Below, piece after piece: positions 30,732 to 39,258 of a DNA stretch of 39,766 bases (position 1 is the first letter of the stretch; every line of letters starts with the position of its first letter). Both the position numbers and the translations under genes were made by a program. The notes beneath the pieces were generated by a model. That model saw nothing but the letters and a program-made list of their open reading frames with translations, searched no databases and was not told the origin of the DNA. The stretch comes from Gilliamella sp. Occ3-1 (lineage in GTDB: Bacteria; Pseudomonadota; Gammaproteobacteria; Enterobacterales; Orbaceae). The stretch spans positions 1-39,766 of the forward strand of contig NZ_LZHQ01000023.1 of NCBI RefSeq assembly GCF_001690655.1. The letters are read 5' to 3'.

Positions 30732-31718
30732 TTAAGGGGTAAGGTAAACTTATCACAACTAAAAAAGGAACAAACATGAATAAGATTAAAAACCAAAGAT
30801 GAACATTCACTGATGATTTTAAACACCAAATGGTCAGTCTTTATCAACAGTAAATCACGTAGTGAAATCGTTGCAGAATATGATTTGACACCATCAGCAT
30901 TGGATCGTTGGATAACGCAAGCAAGCCAAAGTGGCTCATTTAAAACAAAAGATAATCGCAGTCCACAAGAACAAGAGTTAATCGCTTTGCGTAAAGAACT
31001 TAAACAACTCCGTATGGAAAACGATATTCTAAAGCAAGCAGCACTGATAATAGGGCGAAAATCGCTATCCTAAAAGCAAACCGACATCGTTATAGCATAA
31101 CAAAACTATGTCAATATTTTGGATTATCAAGACATTATTGCTGGTATCAAAATACACCGTTAAACGTTATCAATCTCACAATACGAAAGTGAATGAAACC
31201 GCCACAGAAAATCACCTGCAACGACAATTTGACGTAGGTGATAAAAAGCAAATTGTTGTTGCGGATTTAACGTATATTCAAGTTAAGCAACGTTGGAACT
31301 ATTTATGTGTTTTAGTGAACTTATCCGATAGGCAGATTGTCGGTTATCATGTTGGTCAACATAAAACAGCAGAGCTTGTCATGTCGGCATTAAGCCAAAT
31401 TAAACTGCTATTATCAAAATTGGATTTATTTCATTCAGACCGAGGTAAAGAGTTTGATAATCGGTTATTGGAGGATTGTTTTAAGACATTTAATATCACG
31501 CATTCATTAAGCAAGAAAGGAGATCCTTATGACAATGCGGTAGCGGAAGCGACATTTAAAACAATTAAAATGGAATTTGTAAAAGGCCAACGTTTCAAAT
31601 CAACAACTGAGTTACAACGCGCTTTTTCGGCTTATGCCTATTGGTATAATCATAAACGATTACATTCTTCGTTAGGCTACTTGTCTCCCGTTGAATTTAA
31701 AAAACACTTACCCCTTAA
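30732..31718 (+). mobile_element. broken IS3-family insertion sequence
   Basis: The element lies between the tssG remnant and the reductase gene. A 12-bp inverted repeat, TTAAGGGGTAAG (30732-30743) and CTTACCCCTTAA (31707-31718), brackets most of it and is my candidate for the terminal repeats. The right end is less certain because orfB stays open to 31818. Both transposase genes are damaged, as described in their entries. At about 1 kb it is shorter than a usual 1.2-1.3 kb IS3 element, matching the internal deletion inferred in orfB. Confidence 0.65.
30776..31072 (+). pseudogene. IS3-family orfA with stop codon and frameshift
   Basis: An ATG at 30776 with a good AAAGGAA site opens MNKIKNQR, then a TGA at 30800. 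The same frame goes on as TFTDDFKHQMVSLYQQ and meets a TAA at about 30851. The next frame then continues KSRSEIVAEYDLTPSALDRWITQ and ends LRMENDILKQAALI at the stop near 31070. Together these make a normal IS3-type helix-turn-helix plus leucine-zipper OrfA. Two lesions, a nonsense change and an indel, are needed to explain it. No functional OrfA can be made. Confidence 0.8.
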
Positions 31719-31818
31719 TTTTTTGTTTGAAAATGTATTGCCATTCCAAAACTTGGTTAAGGTGTCAGTCAACTTAACTAAATTTTTGGAAGCTTGGATT
31801 GGTAATGCTGTTTTTTAA
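31073..31818 (+). pseudogene. IS3-family orfB (DDE integrase) with internal deletion
   Basis: The N-terminal piece AKANRHRYSITKLCQYFGLSRHY-like sequence (about 31072-31131) is in one frame. It breaks near 31132, and the catalytic part continues in another frame from LLVSKYTVKRY. The stretch between, normally about 80 residues, is missing. The integrase core keeps all three catalytic acids: D in VVADLTYIQV, D in LFHSDRGKEF and E in NAVAEATFKTIK. HKRLHSSLGYLSPVEF is the usual C-terminal signature. An in-frame ATG at 31108 gives a 236-aa fragment that is unlikely to be active. Confidence 0.82.
31745..31790. repeat. imperfect inverted repeat right of broken IS3 element
   Basis: TCCAAAACTTGGTTAAG (31745-31761) faces CTTAACTAAATTTTTGGA (31773-31790) across 11 bp. 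It looks like two IS-end-type sequences pointing at each other with TGTCA between. It may be relic IS termini or a hairpin; I cannot decide. Confidence 0.5.
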
Positions 31819-31824
31819 AGTCAA

Positions 31825-31890
31825 AAAATATCCCAAGCCAAATCCAACCACTAAAATAATAAGCGTTGAATATTTTTGTTGGGATATTTT
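31825..31890. repeat. 12-bp inverted repeat with 42-bp loop
   Basis: AAAATATCCCAA (31825-31836) and TTGGGATATTTT (31879-31890) are exact complements. The repeat lies between the IS relic and the stop of the convergent reductase gene. It may be a terminator or another insertion scar. Confidence 0.5.
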
Positions 31891-31959
31891 ATTAATTGTT
31901 ATAAAAAAATAAACACTTATTTCTGCTTTGAAAAGCTTAGCAACTGAATTTAAAAAATA

Positions 31960-32595
31960 TCACTCAGTAGCCACAGTAAAGCGTTGTTTAACATGTTTAG
32001 CTGTTTCAGCTTCGTCAATCATGGCAATGGCATAATCGGCATAACTAATTTGGCTTTTTCCTTTGCTGTTAAATAACACTTCTTCGCCCCCCATAATATA
32101 ATGCCCAGTCCTTTCACCATTAGCGTTAAACTTAACTGCAGGGCTTAAGTAAGTCCATTGCACATCATTGCATTTTTTAAGCTCATCAAGTCCTTTTGCC
32201 ATATTGGTTGCTAATGGTTTAAATTCATCAGGAAAATCAGGTGTATCAACCAAACGAATTGAATGTTGTGGATTAACGTATAAACTTCCTGCTCCCCCTA
32301 CTACTAATAGACGATTTGTTTTACCACTTAATATATCCGTTAAATGTTTTAAACTGGTTTGATGCAATGGCAGTGATTCAAGTGCCCATGTGCCAAATGC
32401 ATCAATAATTACATCATAGGGTTTTAAATCAGCATAAGTTAATTCAAACAGATCTTTAATTAGCACTGCTGCTTTTGGAGCGAGATGTTGATTTGGCTTA
32501 CGCACAATTGCAGTAACATCATGATCTCGCGAAATCGCCTCTTTTACTAAAAGCTGCCCTGTTTTACCACTTGCACCAATGACTGCAATTTTCAT
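31960..32595 (-). CDS. NAD(P)H-binding reductase-like protein (atypical SDR)
   Basis: This 211-aa protein has an N-terminal Rossmann fold with GASGKTG (7-13), the GxxGxxG pattern of NmrA/YwnB-like atypical short-chain dehydrogenases (Pfam PF13460). VIIDAFG near 65 and RLLVVGGAGSLYV near 95 continue the fold. TYLSPAVKFNANGERTGHYI resembles the usual 'SP...F.P.G.RTG.Y' segment of the family, and SYADYAIAMIDE is also typical. Substrates are unknown; relatives act as redox sensors or quinone/flavin reductases. It is transcribed alone toward the IS relic. Confidence 0.85.
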   Translation of the reverse strand: MKIAVIGASGKTGQLLVKEAISRDHDVTAIVRKPNQHLAPKAAVLIKDLFELTYADLKPYDVIIDAFGTWALESLPLHQTSLKHLTDILSGKTNRLLVVGGAGSLYVNPQHSIRLVDTPDFPDEFKPLATNMAKGLDELKKCNDVQWTYLSPAVKFNANGERTGHYIMGGEEVLFNSKGKSQISYADYAIAMIDEAETAKHVKQRFTVATE

Positions 32596-32818
32596 ATTTT
32601 GCTCCTTTTAAGCGTTTAAGAATTAACTGATATAAGAATGGTTTTAGATTAGTATTTAGTTTACTACTGTAAAGCTGATACTAAATATAAGGCTATAGTG
32701 GTTTTTTGATATTCTATATTACATCTTATTTTCGTTTTAGCTATTAGTTAACAATGCTTATTTATTAAATAAATCCAGCAGTCATGTTTATTTAATTTGT
32801 GCTTATTTCACTACAATA

Positions 32819-32881
32819 TGTGACATTAGTCACAAACAAGGGTATGTTTCCATTTATTAATAAATGAATTCAATTTATAGT
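32819..32881 (+). promoter_or_regulatory. treB promoter with CRP site and palindromic operator candidate
   Basis: TGTGACATTAGTCACA (32819-32834) is a perfect TGTGA-N6-TCACA CRP half-site pair. A -10 TATAGT lies at 32876-32881, so the start would be near 32888 and the CRP centre at about -61.5, a standard class I position. A perfect 16-bp palindrome CATTTATTAATAAATG (32851-32866) overlaps the -35 region and could be an operator for a local repressor such as TreR; no treR gene is in the window. The remaining 32596-32968 shows no gene. Confidence 0.75.
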
Positions 32882-32968
32882 AAATCAAACCCCAAAAATG
32901 GCTAGTCTATTGATAAATTTAAAATAGTGTAAGTTTCAATTTGGCTTCACTAAGGAGATAATAAGATT

Positions 32969-34396
32969 ATGGCTAAAAGTACAACAATAGCAATAGAATC
33001 AATCAAACAATTAATTGAGTTGATTGGTGGGAAAAAAAATATTGCCAGTGTGACCCATTGTCTAACAAGATTGAGGTTTGCCTTAGTTGATCCTAAGCTA
33101 GCTGATGTCCAAGCTATAGAAGAACTGTCTTTTGTGAAAGGTTGTTTTAATAATGCTGGACAGTTTCAAGTTATCATTGGCACCAATGTTGATAGTTATT
33201 ACAAAGCATTGATCCAGCAATTAAATTTAGATGAAGCAAGCAAAGAGCAAACTAAAGTAGCAGCTAAAAAGAATATGTCTTTTTTTGAAAGGTTTATTTC
33301 TAACTTAGCGGAAATTTTTGTGCCATTATTACCAGCTTTAATCGCTGGTGGTTTATTACTTGGGTTACGTAATATTATTGGTGAAATGCCAACTATTGAT
33401 GATAAGCCGCTGATACAAACCTATCATTGGCTAGCGCCAATTTACAGTATACTTTGGTTACCTTGCGAGGCGATTTTCCACTTTTTACCAGTTGCCATTT
33501 GTTGGTCTACCGTGAAAAAGATGGGAGGATCGCCAATTTTAGGTATTGTTTTAGGCATCACTTTGGTTTCACCACAATTGATGAACGCTTATGACCTTGG
33601 CAGTAAAATACCCGATGTTTGGGATTTTGGTTGGTTTAGTATCGAAAAAGTCGGCTATCAAGCGCAGGTCATTCCGTCTATTTTTGCAGGTTTAGCGTTG
33701 GGTTGGATCGAAACACGATTACGCAAAATTGTACCTGATTACTTGAATCTAGTGATTGTGCCGATTGTTGCACTTCTTGTTTCTGTGTTTTTAGCACATT
33801 TCCTTTTAGGTCCAATTGGAAGAATGTTAGGTAATGGTATTGCTTTTATTGTTAAATATTTAATGACGGGTGATTATGCCTTTATTGGCGCTGCTGTTTT
33901 TGGTTTCTTTTATTCACCATTGGTTATTACTGGTATTCACCATACAACCCTTGCGATTGATTTGCAAATGACTGAAAGCATGGGCGGTACGCCGATTTGG
34001 CCAATTATTGCTTTATCTAATATTGCTCAGGCTTCGGCTGTTGTGGGTATTATTTTAGTTAGTAAAAAACATAATGAGCGTGAAGTGTCGGTTCCTGCTG
34101 CAATATCAGGTTATCTTGGAGTAACCGAGCCTGCTATGTATGGTATTAATTTGCGCTATAAATTCCCAATGCTGTGCGCCATGGTTGGTTCAGCTTTAGC
34201 TGGGTTAATTTGTGGTTTATTCGGTGTGTTATCTAATGGTATTGGGGTTGGCGGTTTACCGGGTATTTTATCGATAAAGCCGATATATTGGTCGATTTAT
34301 GCTTTGGCGATGATTGTGGCAATTGTGGTTCCGATTGTTTTAACTTCGATCGTTTATAAAATTAAACTTAAAAAAGGTACGTTAGATATTCGTTAA
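32969..34396 (+). CDS. treB: PTS trehalose transporter subunit IIBC
   Basis: TreB imports trehalose and phosphorylates it to trehalose 6-phosphate at the inner membrane. The 475-aa protein has the EIIB domain (about 8-90) with phosphoryl-acceptor C31 in VTHCLTRLRF. The EIIC domain has about ten membrane segments (FVPLLPALIAGGLLLGLRN; the substrate-site GIHHTTLAID; GYLGVTEPAMYGINLRYKFP). No EIIA domain is fused, so it must use a separate EIIA such as Crr. AAGGAG precedes the ATG by 11 bp. treC follows after 90 bp, so the two probably form one CRP-controlled operon. Confidence 0.95.
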   Translation: MAKSTTIAIESIKQLIELIGGKKNIASVTHCLTRLRFALVDPKLADVQAIEELSFVKGCFNNAGQFQVIIGTNVDSYYKALIQQLNLDEASKEQTKVAAKKNMSFFERFISNLAEIFVPLLPALIAGGLLLGLRNIIGEMPTIDDKPLIQTYHWLAPIYSILWLPCEAIFHFLPVAICWSTVKKMGGSPILGIVLGITLVSPQLMNAYDLGSKIPDVWDFGWFSIEKVGYQAQVIPSIFAGLALGWIETRLRKIVPDYLNLVIVPIVALLVSVFLAHFLLGPIGRMLGNGIAFIVKYLMTGDYAFIGAAVFGFFYSPLVITGIHHTTLAIDLQMTESMGGTPIWPIIALSNIAQASAVVGIILVSKKHNEREVSVPAAISGYLGVTEPAMYGINLRYKFPMLCAMVGSALAGLICGLFGVLSNGIGVGGLPGILSIKPIYWSIYALAMIVAIVVPIVLTSIVYKIKLKKGTLDIR

Positions 34397-34486
34397 ACAC
34401 GAGCTAATAACCATTAACCGTTCTAGTTATTGAGCGGTTAATTTATGAAAAATAAATAATAAATAATAAATAATAAAGAGCAAGCA

Positions 34487-36160
34487 ATGAATAAAATCGA
34501 TATCCCTTGGTGGCAAAATGGTACTATTTACCAGATCTATCCAAAAAGTTTCCAAGCTAGTGGCGCTGGTTCAACGGGCGATTTATTAGGTATTATTAGC
34601 CGATTAGATTATCTTGAAAATTTAGGGGTTAGTGCTATTTGGTTAACGCCGATTTATCCATCCCCACAAATTGATAACGGTTATGATGTGTCGGATTATT
34701 ATGATATAGATCCGAGCTATGGTTCAATGGCTGATTTTGAACTACTGGTTAAACAAGCGCACAAGCGTGGTATTCGCATTATGATGGATATGGTGTTTAA
34801 TCATACTTCAATACAGCACCCATGGTTTAAATCAGCCTTAGATAAGTCAAGCCCTTATCGCTCATTTTATATTTGGAAAGACGCTAAAGCTGATGGTTCA
34901 GAGCCTAACAATTGGCGTTCAAAATTTGGCGGTAAAGCATGGCAATGGCATGAACAATCAAAACAGTACTATTTGCACTTATTTGCTAAACAGCAAGCCG
35001 ATCTTAATTGGGAAAATCCAACTGTTCGTCAAGAAATCAAAAAAGTATGTCAATTTTGGGCTGATAAAGGCGTTGATGCATTAAGGCTTGATGTGATTAA
35101 TTTAGTTTCAAAACAGCAAGATTTTCTGGATGATGAAAATGGCGATGGTCGTCGATTTTATACCGATGGTCCAAAAATTCATGAATTTTTACAAGAGATC
35201 AGTCGTGATGTTTTTCAACCCAACCAACTTAAAACGGTTGGCGAAATGTCATCCACCACATTAGAAAACTGTCAAAAATATGCTAGCTTAGATGGTAAAG
35301 AATTGACCATGACGTTTAACTTTCATCATCTAAAAATCGATTATCCAAACGGTGATAAATGGACGCTGGCTAAACCTGATTTACTTGAACTAAAAAAAAT
35401 CCTTGGCTATTGGCAAACAGGCATGCAAGATAAGGCTTGGAATGCAATTTTTTGGTGTAATCATGATCAACCTCGTATCGTCTCACGCCTTGGTGATGAA
35501 AACCAATATCACAAACAATCTGCCAAAATGTTAGCCATGCTGCTGTATGGTTTACAAGGCACACCTTATCTTTATCAAGGTGAAGAAATCGGTATGACTA
35601 ATCCTCATTTTACTGATATTTCACAATATAAAGATGTTGAAAGTCTTAACATCTATCAAGAAAAAATAGCTGATGGTATACCTAAAGCGGAAATTTTAGC
35701 AATCCTTGCTAGCAAATCCAGAGACAATAGCCGAACACCAATGCAATGGGATAATTCAGCCAATGCTGGCTTTACTAAAGGTAAGCCTTGGATTGAGGTG
35801 GCAAACAATTATCCACAAATTAATGTCAAAGCGGCACTTGATGATCCTGATTCGATATTTTATTGCTATCAAACCTTAATTAAATTACGCAAAACATACC
35901 CGATTTTTATTTTTGGTGATTATCAAGATTTAACGCCAGATATTGCTGATTATTGGTGCTATATCAGGCGGTGGCATAATCAAAAATTACTGATGATAGC
36001 AAATCTGACCGATAAAACACTGACATGGTCATTACCTAATTCGTTACAACTCTTGAATTGGCAACGATTATTTAGCAATTATCAAGATAACCATCGGCTA
36101 GGCTCTGAAATAAGATTAAAACCTTATGAGACCATATATTGGTTGCAACAGGCGGATTAA
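34487..36160 (+). CDS. treC: alpha,alpha-phosphotrehalase (trehalose-6-phosphate hydrolase)
   Basis: TreC splits trehalose 6-phosphate into glucose and glucose 6-phosphate in the cytosol. The 557-aa GH13 enzyme has the start WWQNGTIYQIYPKSF, DMVFNHTS (101-108), the nucleophile D202 in ALRLDVINLV, the acid/base E253 in VGEMSS and the third acid in CNHDQPR. The C-terminal beta domain closes the protein. Length and order match E. coli TreC (551 aa). It is downstream of treB on the same strand. Confidence 0.95.
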   Translation: MNKIDIPWWQNGTIYQIYPKSFQASGAGSTGDLLGIISRLDYLENLGVSAIWLTPIYPSPQIDNGYDVSDYYDIDPSYGSMADFELLVKQAHKRGIRIMMDMVFNHTSIQHPWFKSALDKSSPYRSFYIWKDAKADGSEPNNWRSKFGGKAWQWHEQSKQYYLHLFAKQQADLNWENPTVRQEIKKVCQFWADKGVDALRLDVINLVSKQQDFLDDENGDGRRFYTDGPKIHEFLQEISRDVFQPNQLKTVGEMSSTTLENCQKYASLDGKELTMTFNFHHLKIDYPNGDKWTLAKPDLLELKKILGYWQTGMQDKAWNAIFWCNHDQPRIVSRLGDENQYHKQSAKMLAMLLYGLQGTPYLYQGEEIGMTNPHFTDISQYKDVESLNIYQEKIADGIPKAEILAILASKSRDNSRTPMQWDNSANAGFTKGKPWIEVANNYPQINVKAALDDPDSIFYCYQTLIKLRKTYPIFIFGDYQDLTPDIADYWCYIRRWHNQKLLMIANLTDKTLTWSLPNSLQLLNWQRLFSNYQDNHRLGSEIRLKPYETIYWLQQAD

Positions 36161-36720
36161 GCAAGCGATATGGGCAATCTATAAAAAGGTTGTCCATTTT
36201 AATGCCAACCAGTTGATCTATTTAATTAAAAAGTCTTTTTAAAATCTCAACCATGCAAATCTAGCTCATCGTCAATAGGAAAAGTTAAATGTGAGGTAGG
36301 ATTGTTAATCACTAAGTATTTATAAAACCAATGCACATAAATAAAACGCACATCATAATCACTATTCGGTGATGGAACCCCCCTGATTGCCTGATTCTCA
36401 GGCATAAAGTATATGAATATTATGTTGCTGTGCCAATTCTGCTAATTTTTGTTTTATGCTGTTTTGTATTGTAACTATTCCTTTAGGTTATTTATCTTAC
36501 TTTATATCTGAATTTTTAACGCATTTAAAGCCTTTTGCCTATTACCATTAACAAATCATTGAGCATAATGATTTATGATTGAAACGGTATAGAATCCTGA
36601 ATATTTTTTACAAAAAATATAACCTAAAAAGTGAACAGATGGAATTATTTGATTAACGACTGCCTAGCATAAACAGAATATGCTATATTATTTTTTGTGT
36701 GATTTTACAAGGCGATAAGA
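36161..36720. other. gene-poor stretch after treC with a gene relic
   Basis: No intact gene is present. A minus-strand nucleotidyltransferase relic occupies about 36229-36475. The remaining 36476-36720 is AT-rich and I see nothing specific, apart from a possible promoter area for the JAB-domain relic at 36721. Confidence 0.55.
36229..36475 (-). pseudogene. remnant of YcgL/RlaP-like nucleotidyltransferase gene
   Basis: The minus strand reads KLAELAQQHNIHILYA-stop-ESG, then after a frameshift [22 protein letters not shown] and, further on, FPIDDELDLHG-stop-DFKK. This matches the core of the predicted nucleotidyltransferase family Pfam PF10127 (typical pattern: [22 protein letters not shown], then DELDLSGWDLKKAL). 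SDYDVRF holds the two catalytic Asp residues of the Pol-beta fold. Two stops, at least one frameshift and absence of the 5' start and most of the 3' part make it a fragment. Confidence 0.75.
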
Positions 36721-37325
36721 TGGATATTAAACTAACCAAACATGACAAACGCTATATTGAAAGCACGGACGACGTATACAGTATTATGCAGGTGTGTTAT
36801 TGCATGAAAACAAGATCGACCAAGAAAAGGAACATCTTTGGATCATTGGTATGAATCAAGCGGGTTTATCCTGTATATCGAGCTGATTGCGCTTGGGTCG
36901 TATAAATCGGTCAACATTGAACCAATGAACATGTTCCGTGTTGCTGTGATGAAAAACGCCTCACGCGTGATTTTGGTGCATAATCACCCGTCCGGATCGC
37001 TGATCCCCTCAGAGGCTGATAAAGACATCACCGACCGTTTAATTCAAGTTGCCCATATTTTAAATATCGAGCAATTATCACTCCTAAAACCTATATCAGC
37101 TTTCGTAGCATCAAACTAATGGAAGAACTCGAACAAAGCCTAAAATATGTCCGACTTACCAAGTGGTTGAACGCATTCGTAAACAAGAAAAGCAAATTGC
37201 GAAAAAAAGTTAGCGGTTGAGAGGGATAAGACCAAAACAGCTCAGCAGAAAAGAAAATACTGATTAATGCGTTATAAGAAAAGGGCGTATCGATTGAAAA
37301 TATTGCGAAGGTTTTGGGGGGAAGA
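36721..37325 (+). pseudogene. RadC-like JAB-domain gene with several frameshifts
   Basis: Pieces in three frames line up as one protein: MDIKLTKHDKRYIESTDDVY (from 36721), then VLLHENKIDQEKEHLWIIGMNQAG, then GFILYIELIALGSYKSVNIE, VMKNASRVILVHNHPSGSL and SEADKDITDRL, then ITPKTYISFRSIKLMEELEQ. The metal-binding JAMM motif HNHPSG...D is intact, as in RadC, YkfG and YeeS-type proteins. The longest single frame (36838-37119) covers only this core. Frameshifts lie near 36790, 36860, 37075 and 37240. After it, EKGVSIENIAKVLGG suggests the original C-terminus ran to about 37320. Confidence 0.8.
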
Positions 37326-37460
37326 TGGAATAATTGTTAAAACCTTAACATTAAGTTTACTTCTTTAGAAATGAAAAAAATTAACATTTAAATTTACTTA
37401 TAGTAACCTTACCTGAAAGAACACACAATTATTCATTATAGTGCTCATTTTATTTATTAT

Positions 37461-38360
37461 ATGGTAGAGAAAATTATGTTAAGAAGTAAAGATGCTATGA
37501 AATTGTTTACAAGTCATGCAATTTCTTCATTAGCTAAGAATGATTTTTCTATTCTCCATAAGACAATTCACGAATATCTTATACCACAGAAGTTGCCACT
37601 TAAAATATCGGAGTTATTTGACTTAACTCTTTCCAAAACATCGATAGATTATAAAGGTGAGTATTTTTATAAAAATGTTATAGCCCAAAAATTATTTTTA
37701 AATCGTCATGGTGAAAAAGCTACAATGTTAGCTGAATTTAGAGTTGGAGCAAATAAAGCTGATTGTGTTATTTTAAATGGAATATCAACATGTTATGAAA
37801 TAAAAACTGAGTTTGACACGTTAAACAGATTGCCTGAGCAATTATCTTCTTATACAAAAATCTTTGATAAAGTATCTGTTATTTCTGCCAATAAACATCT
37901 TGATAAAATTTGTGCTCTATTACCTGAAAATATCGGTCTTTTTGAGTTAACGGAAAGAGGAGCAATTAAAGAAGTAATAAGAGCAAACATGCTTAATACT
38001 CCGATTGAACCTAAAATAATGATGCAATCGCTTAGAATGCAAGAATATAAATATATTGTTGAAGATTTTTTTGGAACTCTTCCAAAAATGAAAAATACAG
38101 AAATATTTGATTATTGTTTGGATAAATTCTATAAAATACCGCATGATAAGCTAAAGATATTATTCAGAAAAACCTTGAAAAAATATCGAGCAAATGATTT
38201 TCACTTTATTAAACAGTTACCTGATTCTTTAATTTCTTCTGCTATTTGCTATAATATAACAAAAAATGAGCAAAATATCTTGTTAGATATTTTAGACAAA
38301 TATATAGATGGGAAAAATATATGTACTTTCCAGTCATGCGAGGTAAACGGAACGAATTAA
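37461..38360 (+). CDS. sce7726 family protein (nuclease-like fold)
   Basis: This 299-aa protein resembles the sce7726 family, known from genome annotation and without an established function. The central part has RVGANKADCVILNG (94-107) and CYEIKTEFDTLNRLPEQL (111-128). D101 followed by E113-x-K115 fits a PD-(D/E)xK nuclease-type active site; that reading is my inference. The rest is helical and unremarkable. An ATG at 37476 has a better ribosome site (GAG 6 nt upstream) and may be the true start. The last 40 bp overlap the next gene, so the pair is tightly coupled. Very AT-rich, like other transferred defence genes. Confidence 0.78.
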   Translation: MVEKIMLRSKDAMKLFTSHAISSLAKNDFSILHKTIHEYLIPQKLPLKISELFDLTLSKTSIDYKGEYFYKNVIAQKLFLNRHGEKATMLAEFRVGANKADCVILNGISTCYEIKTEFDTLNRLPEQLSSYTKIFDKVSVISANKHLDKICALLPENIGLFELTERGAIKEVIRANMLNTPIEPKIMMQSLRMQEYKYIVEDFFGTLPKMKNTEIFDYCLDKFYKIPHDKLKILFRKTLKKYRANDFHFIKQLPDSLISSAICYNITKNEQNILLDILDKYIDGKNICTFQSCEVNGTN

Positions 38361-39250
38361 TTGCGCTTAGAGAATTAGCACCTCTCGTCTCAGATAAAAG
38401 CTTTAAGCCTATCATAGAGCCAGTAAGAAATAATTTTAGTCCACTTATAAGAACAATTGATGCTTTGAATAAATATAAGATTATCCCAATTGTAATAATC
38501 AATCCTTGCATGGGTGATTTTAACGATAATGATTTAAATATAATAAACGATTTAAAAAATGACTCATTAGAATTAGATATCTCCTTTACTCCATGTGTTA
38601 AAGTCACTTCTCCAGCTGAAAGCTATAAAAGTATAATTGATTCGATTAATCTTTTACAATTCCCAGAAAAAGCTGTTTATGTTTATGATGATATAGAACT
38701 AGATAAAATTGATCTTTTATCAGACATTAATTATGTGATTATAAACAGATATACCCCATTTAAGGTACTTGATCAATTAAATAATATAGTTCTAATGGAC
38801 GATCCATTTCAGAAAAAAAATAAAAATGCTGATTATAGTCATAAATCGTTTTTTTCAGATTTACATATGTCATTTGAAAGTTGTCATTCTAAGGTAATTG
38901 GTTTTGGTGATTATACAATAGTTGGTAATAATTACTCAGAAAGTGGTGGTCCCGCTTTTGTAGTTACAATACACCTTTCTTATATTGATGAAGAATATGA
39001 CTTCATGTATGTTAGGCACTTTTCTTCCGAAGATGATAAAACACCAACAAATCCTGGAGGGAAATTTAGACAAGCTTTGGATAAAGTTATTCAATTATTA
39101 AATTCGTCTCAAAGCTCATTCATTGAATCTAATGGAATACAGGAACTAAAAATCTTACATGAAGGTGGGCATTTTCCTGGTTTAGGTGTTATCAAGAAAA
39201 TTTCAATGAAACATCATATAGAAACAATTTGTGAGTATCTTAACAGGTAA
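38321..39250 (+). CDS. sce7725 family protein (beta protein family)
   Basis: This 309-aa protein matches the sce7725 family (Pfam PF14350). The N-terminus MYFPVMRGKRNELIALRELA is the family hallmark (pattern: Y-P-RGKQ-ELIALRE). FKPIIEPVR, YVYDD, HKSFFSDLH, IGFGDYTIVG and the C-terminal GGHFPGLGVIKK are further matching segments. The alternating beta-alpha pattern suggests a TIM-barrel-like fold, which is inference. No catalytic role is known. It begins inside the sce7726 gene (40-bp overlap), and the truncated third gene starts 8 bp after its stop. Confidence 0.8.
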   Translation: MYFPVMRGKRNELIALRELAPLVSDKSFKPIIEPVRNNFSPLIRTIDALNKYKIIPIVIINPCMGDFNDNDLNIINDLKNDSLELDISFTPCVKVTSPAESYKSIIDSINLLQFPEKAVYVYDDIELDKIDLLSDINYVIINRYTPFKVLDQLNNIVLMDDPFQKKNKNADYSHKSFFSDLHMSFESCHSKVIGFGDYTIVGNNYSESGGPAFVVTIHLSYIDEEYDFMYVRHFSSEDDKTPTNPGGKFRQALDKVIQLLNSSQSSFIESNGIQELKILHEGGHFPGLGVIKKISMKHHIETICEYLNR

Positions 39251-39258
39251 TTATAAAT

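Noticed and set aside
36181..36215. Possible terminator after treC (GGTTG/CAACC)
   Set aside because: The stem is only 5 bp and no T run follows directly.
38242..38607. 121-codon minus-strand frame across the sce7726/sce7725 junction
   Set aside because: It is antisense to two better-supported genes, with no ribosome site or family resemblance.
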